Of a DNA stretch of 64,000 bases, positions 44,930-55,244 are shown piece after piece. Below the pieces are notes generated by a model, which saw nothing but the letters and a program-made list of their open reading frames with translations, was not told where the DNA came from and made no database searches. A program made the position numbers and the translations under genes. This DNA comes from Hyphomicrobiaceae bacterium (GTDB lineage: Bacteria; Pseudomonadota; Alphaproteobacteria; Rhizobiales; Hyphomicrobiaceae): positions 868,001-932,000 of the forward strand of contig JALHMB010000001.1 of the NCBI GenBank assembly GCA_022844275.1. The letters are read 5' to 3'. Every line of letters starts with the position of its first letter. Within the stretch, counting starts at the first letter, position 1.

Positions 44930-44956
44930 TTGGCAATCCCCTCTTGCGAGTGCCAG
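44930..44956. promoter_or_regulatory. CIRCE-like operator upstream of groES
   Basis: TTGGCAATC-N9-GAGTGCCAG compares with the HrcA operator TTAGCACTC-N9-GAGTGCTAA: spacing is exactly 9, with two mismatches in each arm. Located 94 bp before groES in the divergent hsp20/groES region. CTTG at 44943 with CCACCTAGAT after it may be an RpoH-type promoter overlapping the right arm. Confidence 0.5.
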
Positions 44957-45049
44957 ATTCGCCACCTAGATGGCGAGCCGAGAGCGGGAGCTCCAGAGGC
45001 CCGCTCTCATGATTGACACATGGTTAGGGCACTCTATTGGAGGTCAGAC

Positions 45050-45360
45050 ATGAAGTTTCGCCCCCTGCATGACCGTGTTGTGGTTCGCCGCATCGATGCC
45101 GAACAAAAGACGGCCGGCGGCATCATCATTCCCGACACGGCCAAGGAAAAACCTCAGCAAGGCGAAGTGATCGCCGTCGGTCCCGGAGCGCGCGACGAGC
45201 ACGGCAAGCTGACGCCGCTCGACGTGAAGGCCGGCGATTTTGTGCTGGCAAATGGTCGGGGACTGAGGTGAAGATCGACGGCGAGGAGCTCTTGATTATG
45301 AAAGAGAGCGACATCCTCGGCATTCTCGAAAATCGGGGGAAGCTCAAGGCCGCCGCCTGA
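45050..45360 (+). pseudogene. groES: Co-chaperonin GroES with a frameshift
   Basis: Starts normally at ATG 45050 (TTGGAGGTC upstream): [18 protein letters not shown], then [14 protein letters not shown], to VKAGDFVL. At about 45246-45250 the frame breaks and the original frame ends at TGA 45271. The expected sequence [20 protein letters not shown] continues in another frame to the stop at 45360. A 1- or 4-base deletion would explain it (the usual VLFGKWSG would need four bases). Either a real mutation or a sequencing error. The truncated product would lack the last third of the fold. Confidence 0.82.
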
Positions 45361-45416
45361 CGCGCACGAACCTCATCCGCTTCATCCGTACTGGTTTTCA
45401 ACGATCGGCCGCGTGA

Positions 45417-47120
<1,704 letters not shown>

Positions 47121-47132
47121 GCACGAACGGGT

Positions 47133-47157
47133 GGGAGCCGATGACATGTCGGCTCCC
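47133..47157 (+). terminator. Terminator hairpin after groEL
   Basis: Perfect 9-bp arms GGGAGCCGA / TCGGCTCCC with loop TGACATG, 12 bp after the groEL stop. No clear T-run. Confidence 0.65.
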
Positions 47158-47677
47158 GCCATTCAAGAGACGACAATGATGCAGATAGCCTATGTGGTTG
47201 TTCTATTCGTGCTCGAATGCCCGGATGAGGTTTTATTGACTGCGCGCGCCATGGAATGCGCAAGCACCTGCGCCGGTGGCCGGAGCCGCCACAGCTATTG
47301 AGCTTCACAATCATCGCTGATGCTGCGCTTCGCCTTGCGGCGGTCGTTAGAATGCGTGCCAGCTTGGCCGCCGATGGACTGCTTGCTGCACCGTGGAGTG
47401 CCGCAATCGATTACTGCAAGTACGGCGCCTCATACCGACTACGAGCCTGGGTCTGAAATCGTCCACTTCTGCGGCCCGCACGCAAACGATATTCACAGCG
47501 GCCCAAAGCACTTGCAGTGCGAAGTGGTCGGTTTGTGCGTTTGGTCTTGTTGCGTCGAGGCACCCAAGACAGACCATCGCTCAGAGTTCGGCGTGGTTGG
47601 TCCAACGTGCGGGCCAACAGGTGTCCGCAATTGGAGGCCGAGAAGGAGCTGCACTGCTCTCCGAACGAAACTGCCGA
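47158..47677. other. Intergenic region, no gene seen
   Basis: About 520 bp between groEL and the convergent PuuE-like gene. Only short overlapping frames with no recognisable domain or good start are present. Confidence 0.4.
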
Positions 47678-48604
47678 CTACGAGAGGGACCAGCCGGGCA
47701 GGCCGAGACCGGCGCGCCAAGAATGGGCAATTTCGTCGCGACGGGCAAACCACACGCCTGGCATTGATGCAGCGTGCGCCAAAAAAGCTTCCAGGCCACC
47801 GATGCGGGCCGGTCGGCCCATGATGCGCAAGTGCAGACCCACGGACATCATGCGCGGCGCATCCTTGCCCTCCTCGTAGAGCCGGTCGAAGGCGGCAATG
47901 CAGTAGCGCGCGAAGTCTTCGCCCTGCACGAACGCATGGCTGTTGAAGAAGCGCATGTCGTTGGTGTCGAAAGCATAGGGCAGCACGACGTGCGGCCGGC
48001 CGCAGACATCGAGCACGTAAGGCATGTCATCGTCGTAGGCGTTCGAGTCGTAGAGGAAGCCGCCGTGCTCGACGAGCAGGCGGCGCGTGTTCATTGAGGC
48101 CGACGAGCGCGAGTGCCAGCCGACGGGCGGTGTTCCCGCGATCTCGGCAAGCACGCCTGTCGATCTCGCGATGATCTCGCGCTCCTCCTCCTCACCCATG
48201 TTCGCCTGACGCTCCCATCGCCAGCCATGCGCCGAGATCTCGTGCCCATCTGCAACGGCCTCGCGAATGAGCCAGGGTGAAAGTGCTGCTGCGCGCGCGC
48301 AGCAGTTCATCGTGGCCGCCACGCCATGTCGCTTCAAGGCGGCGCGAACGCGAGGCCAACCGGCGCGCGTGCCATAGGTGAAGTGGCTCTCCATGCAGAG
48401 GTTCGGCGCACCCTCGACGAGATCCGTCACCTCATAGATCGCTTCATTTCGCTCGTCTCCCATGGCGAGGTTCAGCTCGGCACCCTCCTCGACATTGACG
48501 ACGACCGACACGGCGAGCCGCGCCCCGTGCGGCCAGCGCACTGGCGGTGGGTTGCCGGCATAGCCCCGGAAATCTCGATCGGTTGGCGGCAAGGCAATCG
48601 GCAT
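47678..48604 (-). CDS. PuuE-type allantoinase / polysaccharide deacetylase family, copy 1
   Basis: 308 aa, NodB-like fold. Same architecture as the second copy at 54183: GYAGNPPPVRWPHGARLAVS, VNVEEGAE, GHEISAHGWRWE, NTRRLLVEHGGFLYDSNAYD, MMSVGLHLRIMGRPARIGGL. PuuE is a cofactor-independent allantoinase. This copy differs in the N-terminal third (ATMNCCARAAALSP instead of TVFGCALAME), so it may act on a related ureide. Follows the racemase gene in the same direction. Confidence 0.85.
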   Translation of the reverse strand: MPIALPPTDRDFRGYAGNPPPVRWPHGARLAVSVVVNVEEGAELNLAMGDERNEAIYEVTDLVEGAPNLCMESHFTYGTRAGWPRVRAALKRHGVAATMNCCARAAALSPWLIREAVADGHEISAHGWRWERQANMGEEEEREIIARSTGVLAEIAGTPPVGWHSRSSASMNTRRLLVEHGGFLYDSNAYDDDMPYVLDVCGRPHVVLPYAFDTNDMRFFNSHAFVQGEDFARYCIAAFDRLYEEGKDAPRMMSVGLHLRIMGRPARIGGLEAFLAHAASMPGVWFARRDEIAHSWRAGLGLPGWSLS

Positions 48605-48639
48605 GGGAGACCTCTACTCGGTTTTCAGGCCCGCCAGAG

Positions 48640-49290
48640 TCAGGGCGAGGCGTTGAGCGCGTGTGCCATCGCCGCGACGGCCGCAGCAACCGGCTCGATG
48701 ATCTCGACTGCAGAGCCAGCCGCGAGGGCTCGGGCGGCGTCGGCGAGAGGGCCACCTCCGATGATGATCGCCTCGGCGCCATCCTGCTCGGCGCACTGCC
48801 GGACGAGAACCCGCAGCGCCGCTTCGAGCCGTAGCGGGTCAGTGACGAGCGCGGCGGGATTTTCCGTCGTGATGCGGAGGCTTGCGAGCCCGTCCGCAAA
48901 GCCGAGCTTTCCAGCGTGGGCGCGAATGCTGGAGGCGAGCCTCGGTGTCGTGGTGACAATGGCGAAGCGCCGACCCCCGCGGCCAGCGGTCCGGATGGCT
49001 GCCTCGCCGATCCCGACGACCGGCACCGACAGGCGTGATGCGAGCCGATCGGCGCCGGGATCCCCAAAGGCCGCGACGATGACGCCGTCGCCGGTGAGAC
49101 GGGGCATCAGTTGCACAACCGCATCGGCCGCCGCTGCAAGCGCCTCCGGCTCAGTGATCATCATCGGGCCGAACTCGGCGGTCAGCCCCTCGATTGAAAG
49201 GCTCGCCGGCGCGACCTCCCGCGCGCGCGCCAGCATCATGGCCGTGGTCGCGGTGGAGGTATTGGGATTGATGAGATGGACAGTGCGCAT
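48640..49290 (-). CDS. Asp/Glu/hydantoin racemase family protein
   Basis: 216 aa. Starts MRTVHLINPNTSTATTAMML, the hydantoin racemase signature. Of the two catalytic cysteine positions of the family I see a Ala-Phe-Gly (VAAFGDPG) where Cys is usual and a Gly-Gly-Gly (IIIGGGPLAD) where the second Cys often lies, so classical two-Cys racemase chemistry is doubtful. In this setting an allantoin-racemase-like role is the first guess. Confidence 0.75.
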   Translation of the reverse strand: MRTVHLINPNTSTATTAMMLARAREVAPASLSIEGLTAEFGPMMITEPEALAAAADAVVQLMPRLTGDGVIVAAFGDPGADRLASRLSVPVVGIGEAAIRTAGRGGRRFAIVTTTPRLASSIRAHAGKLGFADGLASLRITTENPAALVTDPLRLEAALRVLVRQCAEQDGAEAIIIGGGPLADAARALAAGSAVEIIEPVAAAVAAMAHALNASP

Positions 49291-49591
49291 GACTGGAGCA
49301 TGTGCGAGGAGGGCTCTCCGCGCAACGCTCGCGCGGATCTGCCCACTTTCTGCGCACGATGCATCGAAGGTGGGCGCTACCCATTGCCCACATCCGGCCG
49401 CTCAGCTCAATAGCGATTTCGACAAGCTCTTCGACGCGGCGGTAAACTCATTCCGCACAAGTGTTTGCGTGCGATCAGACGCTCTGTCGAACGGCTCCTC
49501 ACGGCATTGTTCAGGATGGCACGGCCGTTGCTAACCTGATGATCAGACGCCTGCAGCGCGGATAACGCGGGTGTTGGCGGATGGGAATCGA
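49291..49591. promoter_or_regulatory. Divergent control region of the ureide cluster
   Basis: 301 bp between the racemase (minus) and the ABC ATPase (plus). GCCCAC occurs at 49341-49346 and 49386-49391 with its inverse GTGGGC at 49370-49375, a possible operator for an unlinked regulator. No gene. Confidence 0.35.
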
Positions 49592-50749
49592 ATGGCAGAT
49601 GGGCAAAGGCTGGAGGGTGGGATCGCAGGTGCGCCCGCACACGCTGTCGGCAGCACAGTCGATATCGATGCCGTAACCCATCGCTACGCCACGATGGTGG
49701 CTGTCGACAACGTCTCGCTGATGGTGCGCGCCGGCGAGATCATGGCGCTGCTCGGTCCCTCGGGCTGTGGCAAGACGACTCTACTGCGCATCATAGCCGG
49801 CTTCGTGCGCCAGACATCGGGAAGCATCCTGATCAATGGCCGGAGCATCGACGACAGGCCTCCCAATCTGCGCAACATCGGCATCGTGTTCCAGAACTAC
49901 GCGCTGTTTCCCCATATGTCGGTGCGGGAGAACGTCGCCTACGGCCTCAAAGCGCGCGGAACCCCGCGGAGCGAGATCGGCGGGCGGGTCGACCGGCTGA
50001 TCGAGGCCGTCCACCTGACCGGCATGGAGGAGCGGCTGCCGCGGCAGCTCTCCGGCGGCCAGCAGCAGCGCGTGGCACTCGCGCGCGTGCTGGCTGTCGA
50101 TCCCTCCGTCGTGCTTCTGGACGAGCCGTTCAGCGCGCTCGACAAAAACCTGCGCCTCGACATGCAGATCGAGATCAAACGTCTGCAGCGCGAGTTTGGC
50201 CTCACGGCGATCCTCGTGACGCACGACCAGGACGAGGCGATGGGCGTCGCCGATCGCGTCGCCGTCATGAACAAGGGAAAGATCGAGCAGTGCGACACGC
50301 CGGTCGAGGTCTATGACCGGCCGGCGAGCCTGTTCGTCAGCGGCTTTATCGGCACGACCAATCGGCTGGAAGGACGCGTCGTCTCGGCGGGGCCCGACGG
50401 CGTCAAGGTCGAGCTGGACCACGGTGGAGTAGTTATCGGGCGAGGGCAGGATCCGGTCGCCGTCGGCGCGCGCGTCATCGTGAGCGTCCGCCCCGAGCAG
50501 CTCGTTCTCCATTCCGAGCCGGCCGACGGATTGATCGCGGCACGCCACCGTCTCGCAATGCCGATGGGGTCTCAAACCATTCACGAGCTCGAGCACGGTC
50601 GCGGCAACACCATCAAGGTCGTCGAACAGCGTGTTGGTGCCCCCCGCCAGGCCGGCAACGCCGTCTGGCTCGGCGTGCGCCCCGACGCGGTCCCTTCCGT
50701 TTTCGCAACACCATCCTCGACCAGTTCAAGCCAAGGGAGCATTTCATGA
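49592..50749 (+). CDS. ABC transporter ATP-binding protein, PotA type
   Basis: 385 aa. Walker A GPSGCGKTTLL, signature LSGGQQQRVALARVL, Walker B VVLLDEPFSALD, His switch VTHDQDEA, then a TOBE-like C-terminal domain. Energises import with the binding protein and two permeases that follow. The substrate is probably a ureide or purine breakdown product given the neighbours, although PotABCD systems typically carry polyamines. Overlaps the next gene by ATGA. Confidence 0.92.
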   Translation: MADGQRLEGGIAGAPAHAVGSTVDIDAVTHRYATMVAVDNVSLMVRAGEIMALLGPSGCGKTTLLRIIAGFVRQTSGSILINGRSIDDRPPNLRNIGIVFQNYALFPHMSVRENVAYGLKARGTPRSEIGGRVDRLIEAVHLTGMEERLPRQLSGGQQQRVALARVLAVDPSVVLLDEPFSALDKNLRLDMQIEIKRLQREFGLTAILVTHDQDEAMGVADRVAVMNKGKIEQCDTPVEVYDRPASLFVSGFIGTTNRLEGRVVSAGPDGVKVELDHGGVVIGRGQDPVAVGARVIVSVRPEQLVLHSEPADGLIAARHRLAMPMGSQTIHELEHGRGNTIKVVEQRVGAPRQAGNAVWLGVRPDAVPSVFATPSSTSSSQGSIS

Positions 50750-51777
50750 CCTCGTACCGCTTCGACCGGCGTCAACTCATGGCGGGCGCGGCCGCGCTCG
50801 GCGGCGCCTCGCTGTTCGGCACGCCTGCTCACGCCAAGGGCGGTGTCACCGCCGCCATCTACCCGGGCAATTGGGACGAGCAGTATCGCACTGTCGTCGC
50901 CCCGGCTCTGAAGAAGGCTTACGATGTCGATCTCGCGCTGGAGCCGTTGTTCGCTGTCGATCAGGTGGCGAAGGTCCAAGCGGCCCGCGGGCTTCCGCCA
51001 TTCGATTGCTTCGTGCTCGATCCTGGTCCGCGCGTAACGGCCATGGAGCGCGGGTTGTTCGAGCCCTTCGACGGGTCGAAGCTGACCAACGCCGGCAAGC
51101 TGCCGGCGGGCAGCATCGACCAGTGGGGGGTGGCCGTGAACACGCAGCTCGTCGGCATCGTCTACAATCCGAAGAAGCTGCCGAAGCCGAAGAGCTGGAA
51201 GGACCTGTTCGAAGAGCCCTACGTGTCGCGCCTGGGCCTCACCGGCTTCCAGACGACGTTCGGTACCGTGTCACTGATCGAGATGGCGAAGGCGTTCGGC
51301 GGATCTGAGACCGACGTCGAGCCGATCTTCGAGACGATCAAGAAGGCGCTCCCGAAGGTCGCCGCCATCATGGCGCCCGCTGCCGTGCCGGGCCTCTTCC
51401 AGCAGGGCCAGATCGACATCACCTACACGAACACCAACAACGTTGCCTCGCTGAAGGCGCGCGGCGTCGACATCGAGTTTGCGGCGCCCGAGTCCGGCAC
51501 CATCACGTTCGGTACGACGCTCCACATCACCAAGGGCGCCGACAACAAGGAGAACGCCTACAAGTACATCGACACGGCCATCTCGGCGCCGGTGCAGGAC
51601 GCACTGCTCAAGTCGTCGGCGCAAATGCTCCCGGTCAACAAGGATGTGGCACTCAGCGGCGATCTACCGATCAAGAGCCTCGATGAGCTGTCGAAGTTTG
51701 TGACGCACGATTGGACCAAGATCAATCCGCTGCGTGCGAAGTGGATCGAGCGCTTCAACAAGGAAGTCACGAAGTAG
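50746..51777 (+). CDS. ABC transporter substrate-binding protein, PotD type
   Basis: 343 aa. Tat-like signal (DRRQLMAGAAALGGASLFG, cleavage after AHA), then a type II periplasmic binding fold (AAIYPGNWDEQYRTVVAPAL). Contains VGIVYNPKKLPKPKSWKDLF typical of the spermidine/putrescine-binding group. Ligand not deducible; the surrounding catabolic genes suggest allantoin or a derivative. Confidence 0.9.
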   Translation: MTSYRFDRRQLMAGAAALGGASLFGTPAHAKGGVTAAIYPGNWDEQYRTVVAPALKKAYDVDLALEPLFAVDQVAKVQAARGLPPFDCFVLDPGPRVTAMERGLFEPFDGSKLTNAGKLPAGSIDQWGVAVNTQLVGIVYNPKKLPKPKSWKDLFEEPYVSRLGLTGFQTTFGTVSLIEMAKAFGGSETDVEPIFETIKKALPKVAAIMAPAAVPGLFQQGQIDITYTNTNNVASLKARGVDIEFAAPESGTITFGTTLHITKGADNKENAYKYIDTAISAPVQDALLKSSAQMLPVNKDVALSGDLPIKSLDELSKFVTHDWTKINPLRAKWIERFNKEVTK

Positions 51778-51781
51778 ACCG

Positions 51782-52672
51782 ATGGCGGCGACCACAGCGG
51801 ATGCGGTAGTGCCACCCGTAGGCGCGCCGGCCGAGGCAAAGGAGCGGATCGAGTGGCGTCTCGCGACGCCGCTCGCGTTCGCCTACATGGCGTTCTTCGC
51901 GGCGCCGCTGCTGCTGCTGTTCTGGGTCAGCTTCCACGAGGACAACGAGCTGACCCGGATGGGGCCTGGTCAGTGGATCAGGTTCCTGTCCGACCCCTTC
52001 TATGTCGGTGTCGTCTGGCAGACGATCCTGCTCGGCATCGCGACGGTATTGGCGGCGACGCTGCTCTCCTACCCGCTAGCACTCGTCTTCTATGCTGCAT
52101 CGCCGCTCGCACGGAAGCTGCTGCTGTTCATTATCGTGCTGCCACTTCTGACCTCGGTCGTCGTGCGCACGTTCGCCTGGATCGCCATACTCTCGCGCGA
52201 AGGGGTCATCAACAACACGCTGATTGCCCTCGGCATCACCACGGCGCCAGTGCCGCTGCTGCAAACCCAATACGGCCTGATCATTGCGCTGATGCAGATC
52301 GAGATGCCGCTCATGCTGCTTCCGCTGCTTGCGGTGGTGCAGGGCATCGACCGCAGCCTCGTCGAGGCCTCGCGCTCGCTCGGCGCGTCGCACTGGCGCA
52401 CCTTCTTCAGGGTGCTGCTGCCGCTGAGCGTGCCGGGATGGATCGCCGGCGCCACACTCGTCTTCGCAAGCTCGACCACGGCTTTCATCTCCCAGTCGGT
52501 GATCGGCGGTGGCAGGCTGGTCTACCTTCCTTCCGTCATCTGGCAGCAGGCGATGGTGATCTCCGACTGGCCGTTCGCGGCAGTGGCCTCGGTGATGCTG
52601 CTGATCTCGGTCCTCACCGGCATCCTGGCACTCGGTGCGATTGGCCGGCTGATCGATCCGCGCAGCAAATAG
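51782..52672 (+). CDS. ABC transporter permease, PotB type
   Basis: 296 aa, six membrane helices, with the EAA loop EASRSLGASHWRTFFRVLLP. Starts 4 bp after the binding-protein stop. Followed by a 176-bp gap carrying two palindromic elements before the second permease. Confidence 0.92.
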   Translation: MAATTADAVVPPVGAPAEAKERIEWRLATPLAFAYMAFFAAPLLLLFWVSFHEDNELTRMGPGQWIRFLSDPFYVGVVWQTILLGIATVLAATLLSYPLALVFYAASPLARKLLLFIIVLPLLTSVVVRTFAWIAILSREGVINNTLIALGITTAPVPLLQTQYGLIIALMQIEMPLMLLPLLAVVQGIDRSLVEASRSLGASHWRTFFRVLLPLSVPGWIAGATLVFASSTTAFISQSVIGGGRLVYLPSVIWQQAMVISDWPFAAVASVMLLISVLTGILALGAIGRLIDPRSK

Positions 52673-52680
52673 GACGGCGG

Positions 52681-52754
52681 TAGTGTGATGATCGAGAAAT
52701 TCGCCAGAGCTCGCGGCACGGTATCGAGCGAATTTCTCGATCTGAATCACACTA
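52681..52754. repeat. Palindromic repeat element A in the ABC operon
   Basis: 74 bp with terminal inverted arms TAGTGTGAT / ATCACACTA and perfect inner arms GATCGAGAAATTCGC / GCGAATTTCTCGATC. Would form a long hairpin in RNA. Shape and size fit a REP- or MITE-like dispersed element. Confidence 0.7.
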
Positions 52755-52767
52755 GCAGGATTATTAT

Positions 52768-52847
52768 CCTAGTGTCCCTTTTGAATCCGAAGTTCGCTCG
52801 GGACATGAGCATCGAAGCCTGGCGAACTTCGGAATCTGGACACTAGG
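52768..52847. repeat. Palindromic repeat element B in the ABC operon
   Basis: 80 bp with terminal arms CCTAGTGTCC / GGACACTAGG and inner arms GAATCCGAAGTTCGC / GCGAACTTCGGAATC. Ends one base before the next permease ATG. It is separated from element A by 13 bp containing part of AGGAT-TATT-ATCCT. Confidence 0.7.
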
Positions 52848-52848
52848 C

Positions 52849-53673
52849 ATGACCGGACACCTCAACACGTGGACCGACCGCAGCTACGTCGTGGTGATCG
52901 GGCTCCTCGCATGCCTCGGCATCGCGGTCCTGGTCGGGCCGGTGATCGTGGTGCTGATGACGTCGTTCACGACGTCGGCAGCGCTCAAGTTCCCGCCGCC
53001 ACAGCTCTCGACGCAATGGTATGTCGCCCTGTTCGATCCCGCGCGCTCGAGCCATATCCACAACGCCGCTTACAACAGCCTCTGGGTAGCGACGCTCGCG
53101 ACGTCGCTGGCAACGCTGCTGGCGGTGCCGGCGGCACTGGCAATTGCGCGCCTTCGGACGGCGGGCGCACGGGCACTCGAAGCCGCCTTCCTCGCGCCCC
53201 TCATTCTACCAACGCTCGCGTACGGGCTGGCCACCTTGATGTTTTTCACACTGCTCGGCTATCGACCCTCGCTTTGGCTGCTGACCATAGGCCATTTCAT
53301 CGTTATCGCGCCGTTCGTGTTTCGGACCACGGTTGCGAGCCTGACCCAACTCGATCCGGTCCTGCTTGAGAGCTCGGCGGCCCTCGGCGCCGGCCGGCTG
53401 TACACCTTCCGCCGCATCACTCTACCGCTGATCACCCCAGGCATTGCCGCCGGCGCATTCCTCGCCTTCATCGCCTCGCTCGACAATGTCCCCGTCTCCC
53501 TGTTCCTGTCCAACGCACGGACCGATATGCTTCCCATCCGGATGTGGGGCATGATCGAGAGCACGCTCGACGTCAGGGTCGCCGCCATCTCGGGCGTACT
53601 GATCGCAAGTGTAACGGTGCTGATTCTTGTCATGGAGCGTCTGGTCGGGCTGACCCGCCGCATGAGTGGATGA
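52849..53673 (+). CDS. ABC transporter permease, PotC type
   Basis: 274 aa, six helices, EAA loop ESSAALGAGRLYTFRRITLP. Second permease of the importer. Its ATG abuts element B, so the ribosome site lies within the repeat (GGACACTAGGC before ATG) and no strong Shine-Dalgarno is present. Confidence 0.92.
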   Translation: MTGHLNTWTDRSYVVVIGLLACLGIAVLVGPVIVVLMTSFTTSAALKFPPPQLSTQWYVALFDPARSSHIHNAAYNSLWVATLATSLATLLAVPAALAIARLRTAGARALEAAFLAPLILPTLAYGLATLMFFTLLGYRPSLWLLTIGHFIVIAPFVFRTTVASLTQLDPVLLESSAALGAGRLYTFRRITLPLITPGIAAGAFLAFIASLDNVPVSLFLSNARTDMLPIRMWGMIESTLDVRVAAISGVLIASVTVLILVMERLVGLTRRMSG

Positions 53674-53680
53674 GGAAGAG

Positions 53681-54172
53681 ATGCGTAGGATCGCCTGTGT
53701 GCCGTTAACCGCAGCGGCATTCGCAGCGTTCGGTGAGGTGATCGAGCGGCCGACGGATTTCGGCCGTATCTATTTCAGCGGCGCGCTGGCTAACGGCCGG
53801 AACGGTGCGATGCCGAGCCTGTCCATGACACAATCGCGTCCACTCGAGGCGGCCGTGCTCGAGGCGACGAAGATGGAGCGCCACGAGTTCTCCTCACAGA
53901 GCTTCGTGCCCATCGATGTCGCACGCTATATCGTTATCGTCGCTCCGCACGGTGAGGATGGCCGACCAGATAGCGCTCATATGCAGGCCTTTATCGCGCG
54001 CGGCGACCAGGGCGTCACCTACGGCATGAACGTCTGGCACCACCCGATGACGGTTCTCGATCGTCCGGGAAAGTTCGCCGTCTTCATGTGGCTCGACGGT
54101 GGCAAGGGCGACGAGGAGTTCGTCGACCTGCCCACGCCGATCGCCATAGATTTCCCGCCCCCCAGCACTTGA
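53681..54172 (+). CDS. allA: Ureidoglycolate lyase
   Basis: 163 aa. AllA signatures FAAFGEVIERP near the N-terminus and GVTYGMNVWHHPMTVLDRPG in the C-terminal half. Converts ureidoglycolate to glyoxylate and urea, the end of allantoin breakdown. ATG 53681 has GAGGAAGAG upstream, 7 bp after the permease stop. Confidence 0.93.
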   Translation: MRRIACVPLTAAAFAAFGEVIERPTDFGRIYFSGALANGRNGAMPSLSMTQSRPLEAAVLEATKMERHEFSSQSFVPIDVARYIVIVAPHGEDGRPDSAHMQAFIARGDQGVTYGMNVWHHPMTVLDRPGKFAVFMWLDGGKGDEEFVDLPTPIAIDFPPPST

Positions 54173-54182
54173 GGCACCCATC

Positions 54183-55106
54183 ATGTCCAGCGCCTACGAT
54201 CGCGACCTGATCGGCTACGGAGGCAATCCGCCGGATCCACACTGGCCGGGCGGCGCGCGCCTCGCGGTCAATTTTGTCATGAACTACGAAGAGGGCTCGG
54301 AGCCTTCCGTGCAGGACGGCGAGGGTTTCACCGAGACGGGTCTCACCGAGGCACACGGACTGAACCAGGGTGTGAAGGGCCGCGACCTTGCCGGGGAGAG
54401 CATGTTCGAGTACGGCAGCCGCGTCGGCTTCTGGCGGCTTATGCGATTATTCGAGGAGCGCAGCCTGCCGATGACGGTGTTCGGCTGTGCGCTTGCCATG
54501 GAGCGCCATCCGCCCGCGTGTGCGGCGATCAAGGCGGCGGGCCACGACGTATGCTCGCACGGATGGCGTTGGATCAAGCATTTTGATCTGAGCGAGGAAG
54601 AGGAGCGCGAACACATCCGCAAGGCGGTCGCCTCGTTCAAGCAGACGGTCGGCGAAGCGCCGGCGGGCTGGTACTGTCGATACGGACCGGGCGTCAATAC
54701 ACGCCGCCTTGTCGTCGAGCACGGGGGCTTCCTCTACGACAGCGACTACTACGGCGACGAGCTGCCCTTCTGGAAAACAGTGAGCGGCAAACCGCACCTG
54801 ATTATTCCCTATTCGCTGACCAACAATGACGGCAAGTACGCCGGCTGGACCGGTACGTCGGACGACTGGTTCTCCTTTATCCGCGATGCCTTCGACATGC
54901 TCTACAGGGAAGGCGCGAAGCAGCCGAAGATGATGTCGGTCGGCCTGCACATGCGCCTGATCGGACATCCCGCTCGCGCCGTCGGCCTCGAACGCCTGCT
55001 CGACCACATCAGCCGCCACAAGGACGTGTGGATCACGCGCCGCGTCGACATCGCCCGTCACTGGACGGCGGTGCATCCCTACCCGGGCAAGGGCCTGAAC
55101 GAGTAG
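54183..55106 (+). CDS. puuE: Allantoinase PuuE
   Basis: 307 aa. RDLIGYGGNPPDPHWPGGAR, NYEEGSE, FEYGSRVGFWRLMRLF, HDVCSHGWRWIKHFDLSEEE and VEHGGFLYDSDYYGDELPFW match the PuuE family of metal-independent allantoinases. Last gene of the importer-allA-puuE operon, 10 bp after allA. Confidence 0.93.
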   Translation: MSSAYDRDLIGYGGNPPDPHWPGGARLAVNFVMNYEEGSEPSVQDGEGFTETGLTEAHGLNQGVKGRDLAGESMFEYGSRVGFWRLMRLFEERSLPMTVFGCALAMERHPPACAAIKAAGHDVCSHGWRWIKHFDLSEEEEREHIRKAVASFKQTVGEAPAGWYCRYGPGVNTRRLVVEHGGFLYDSDYYGDELPFWKTVSGKPHLIIPYSLTNNDGKYAGWTGTSDDWFSFIRDAFDMLYREGAKQPKMMSVGLHMRLIGHPARAVGLERLLDHISRHKDVWITRRVDIARHWTAVHPYPGKGLNE

Positions 55107-55244
55107 CGGGCGCACTTCGTACTGGCCGCACCCTCAATCGGCAATGCCCGCCGTAAGCTCTTGGGACCACAATACTAACGCAGAATGGAGCTCGCCGCGG
55201 ACAAGCAACAGGCAGTTAAGCAGAGGCGCGCTATACGCGCGTCA

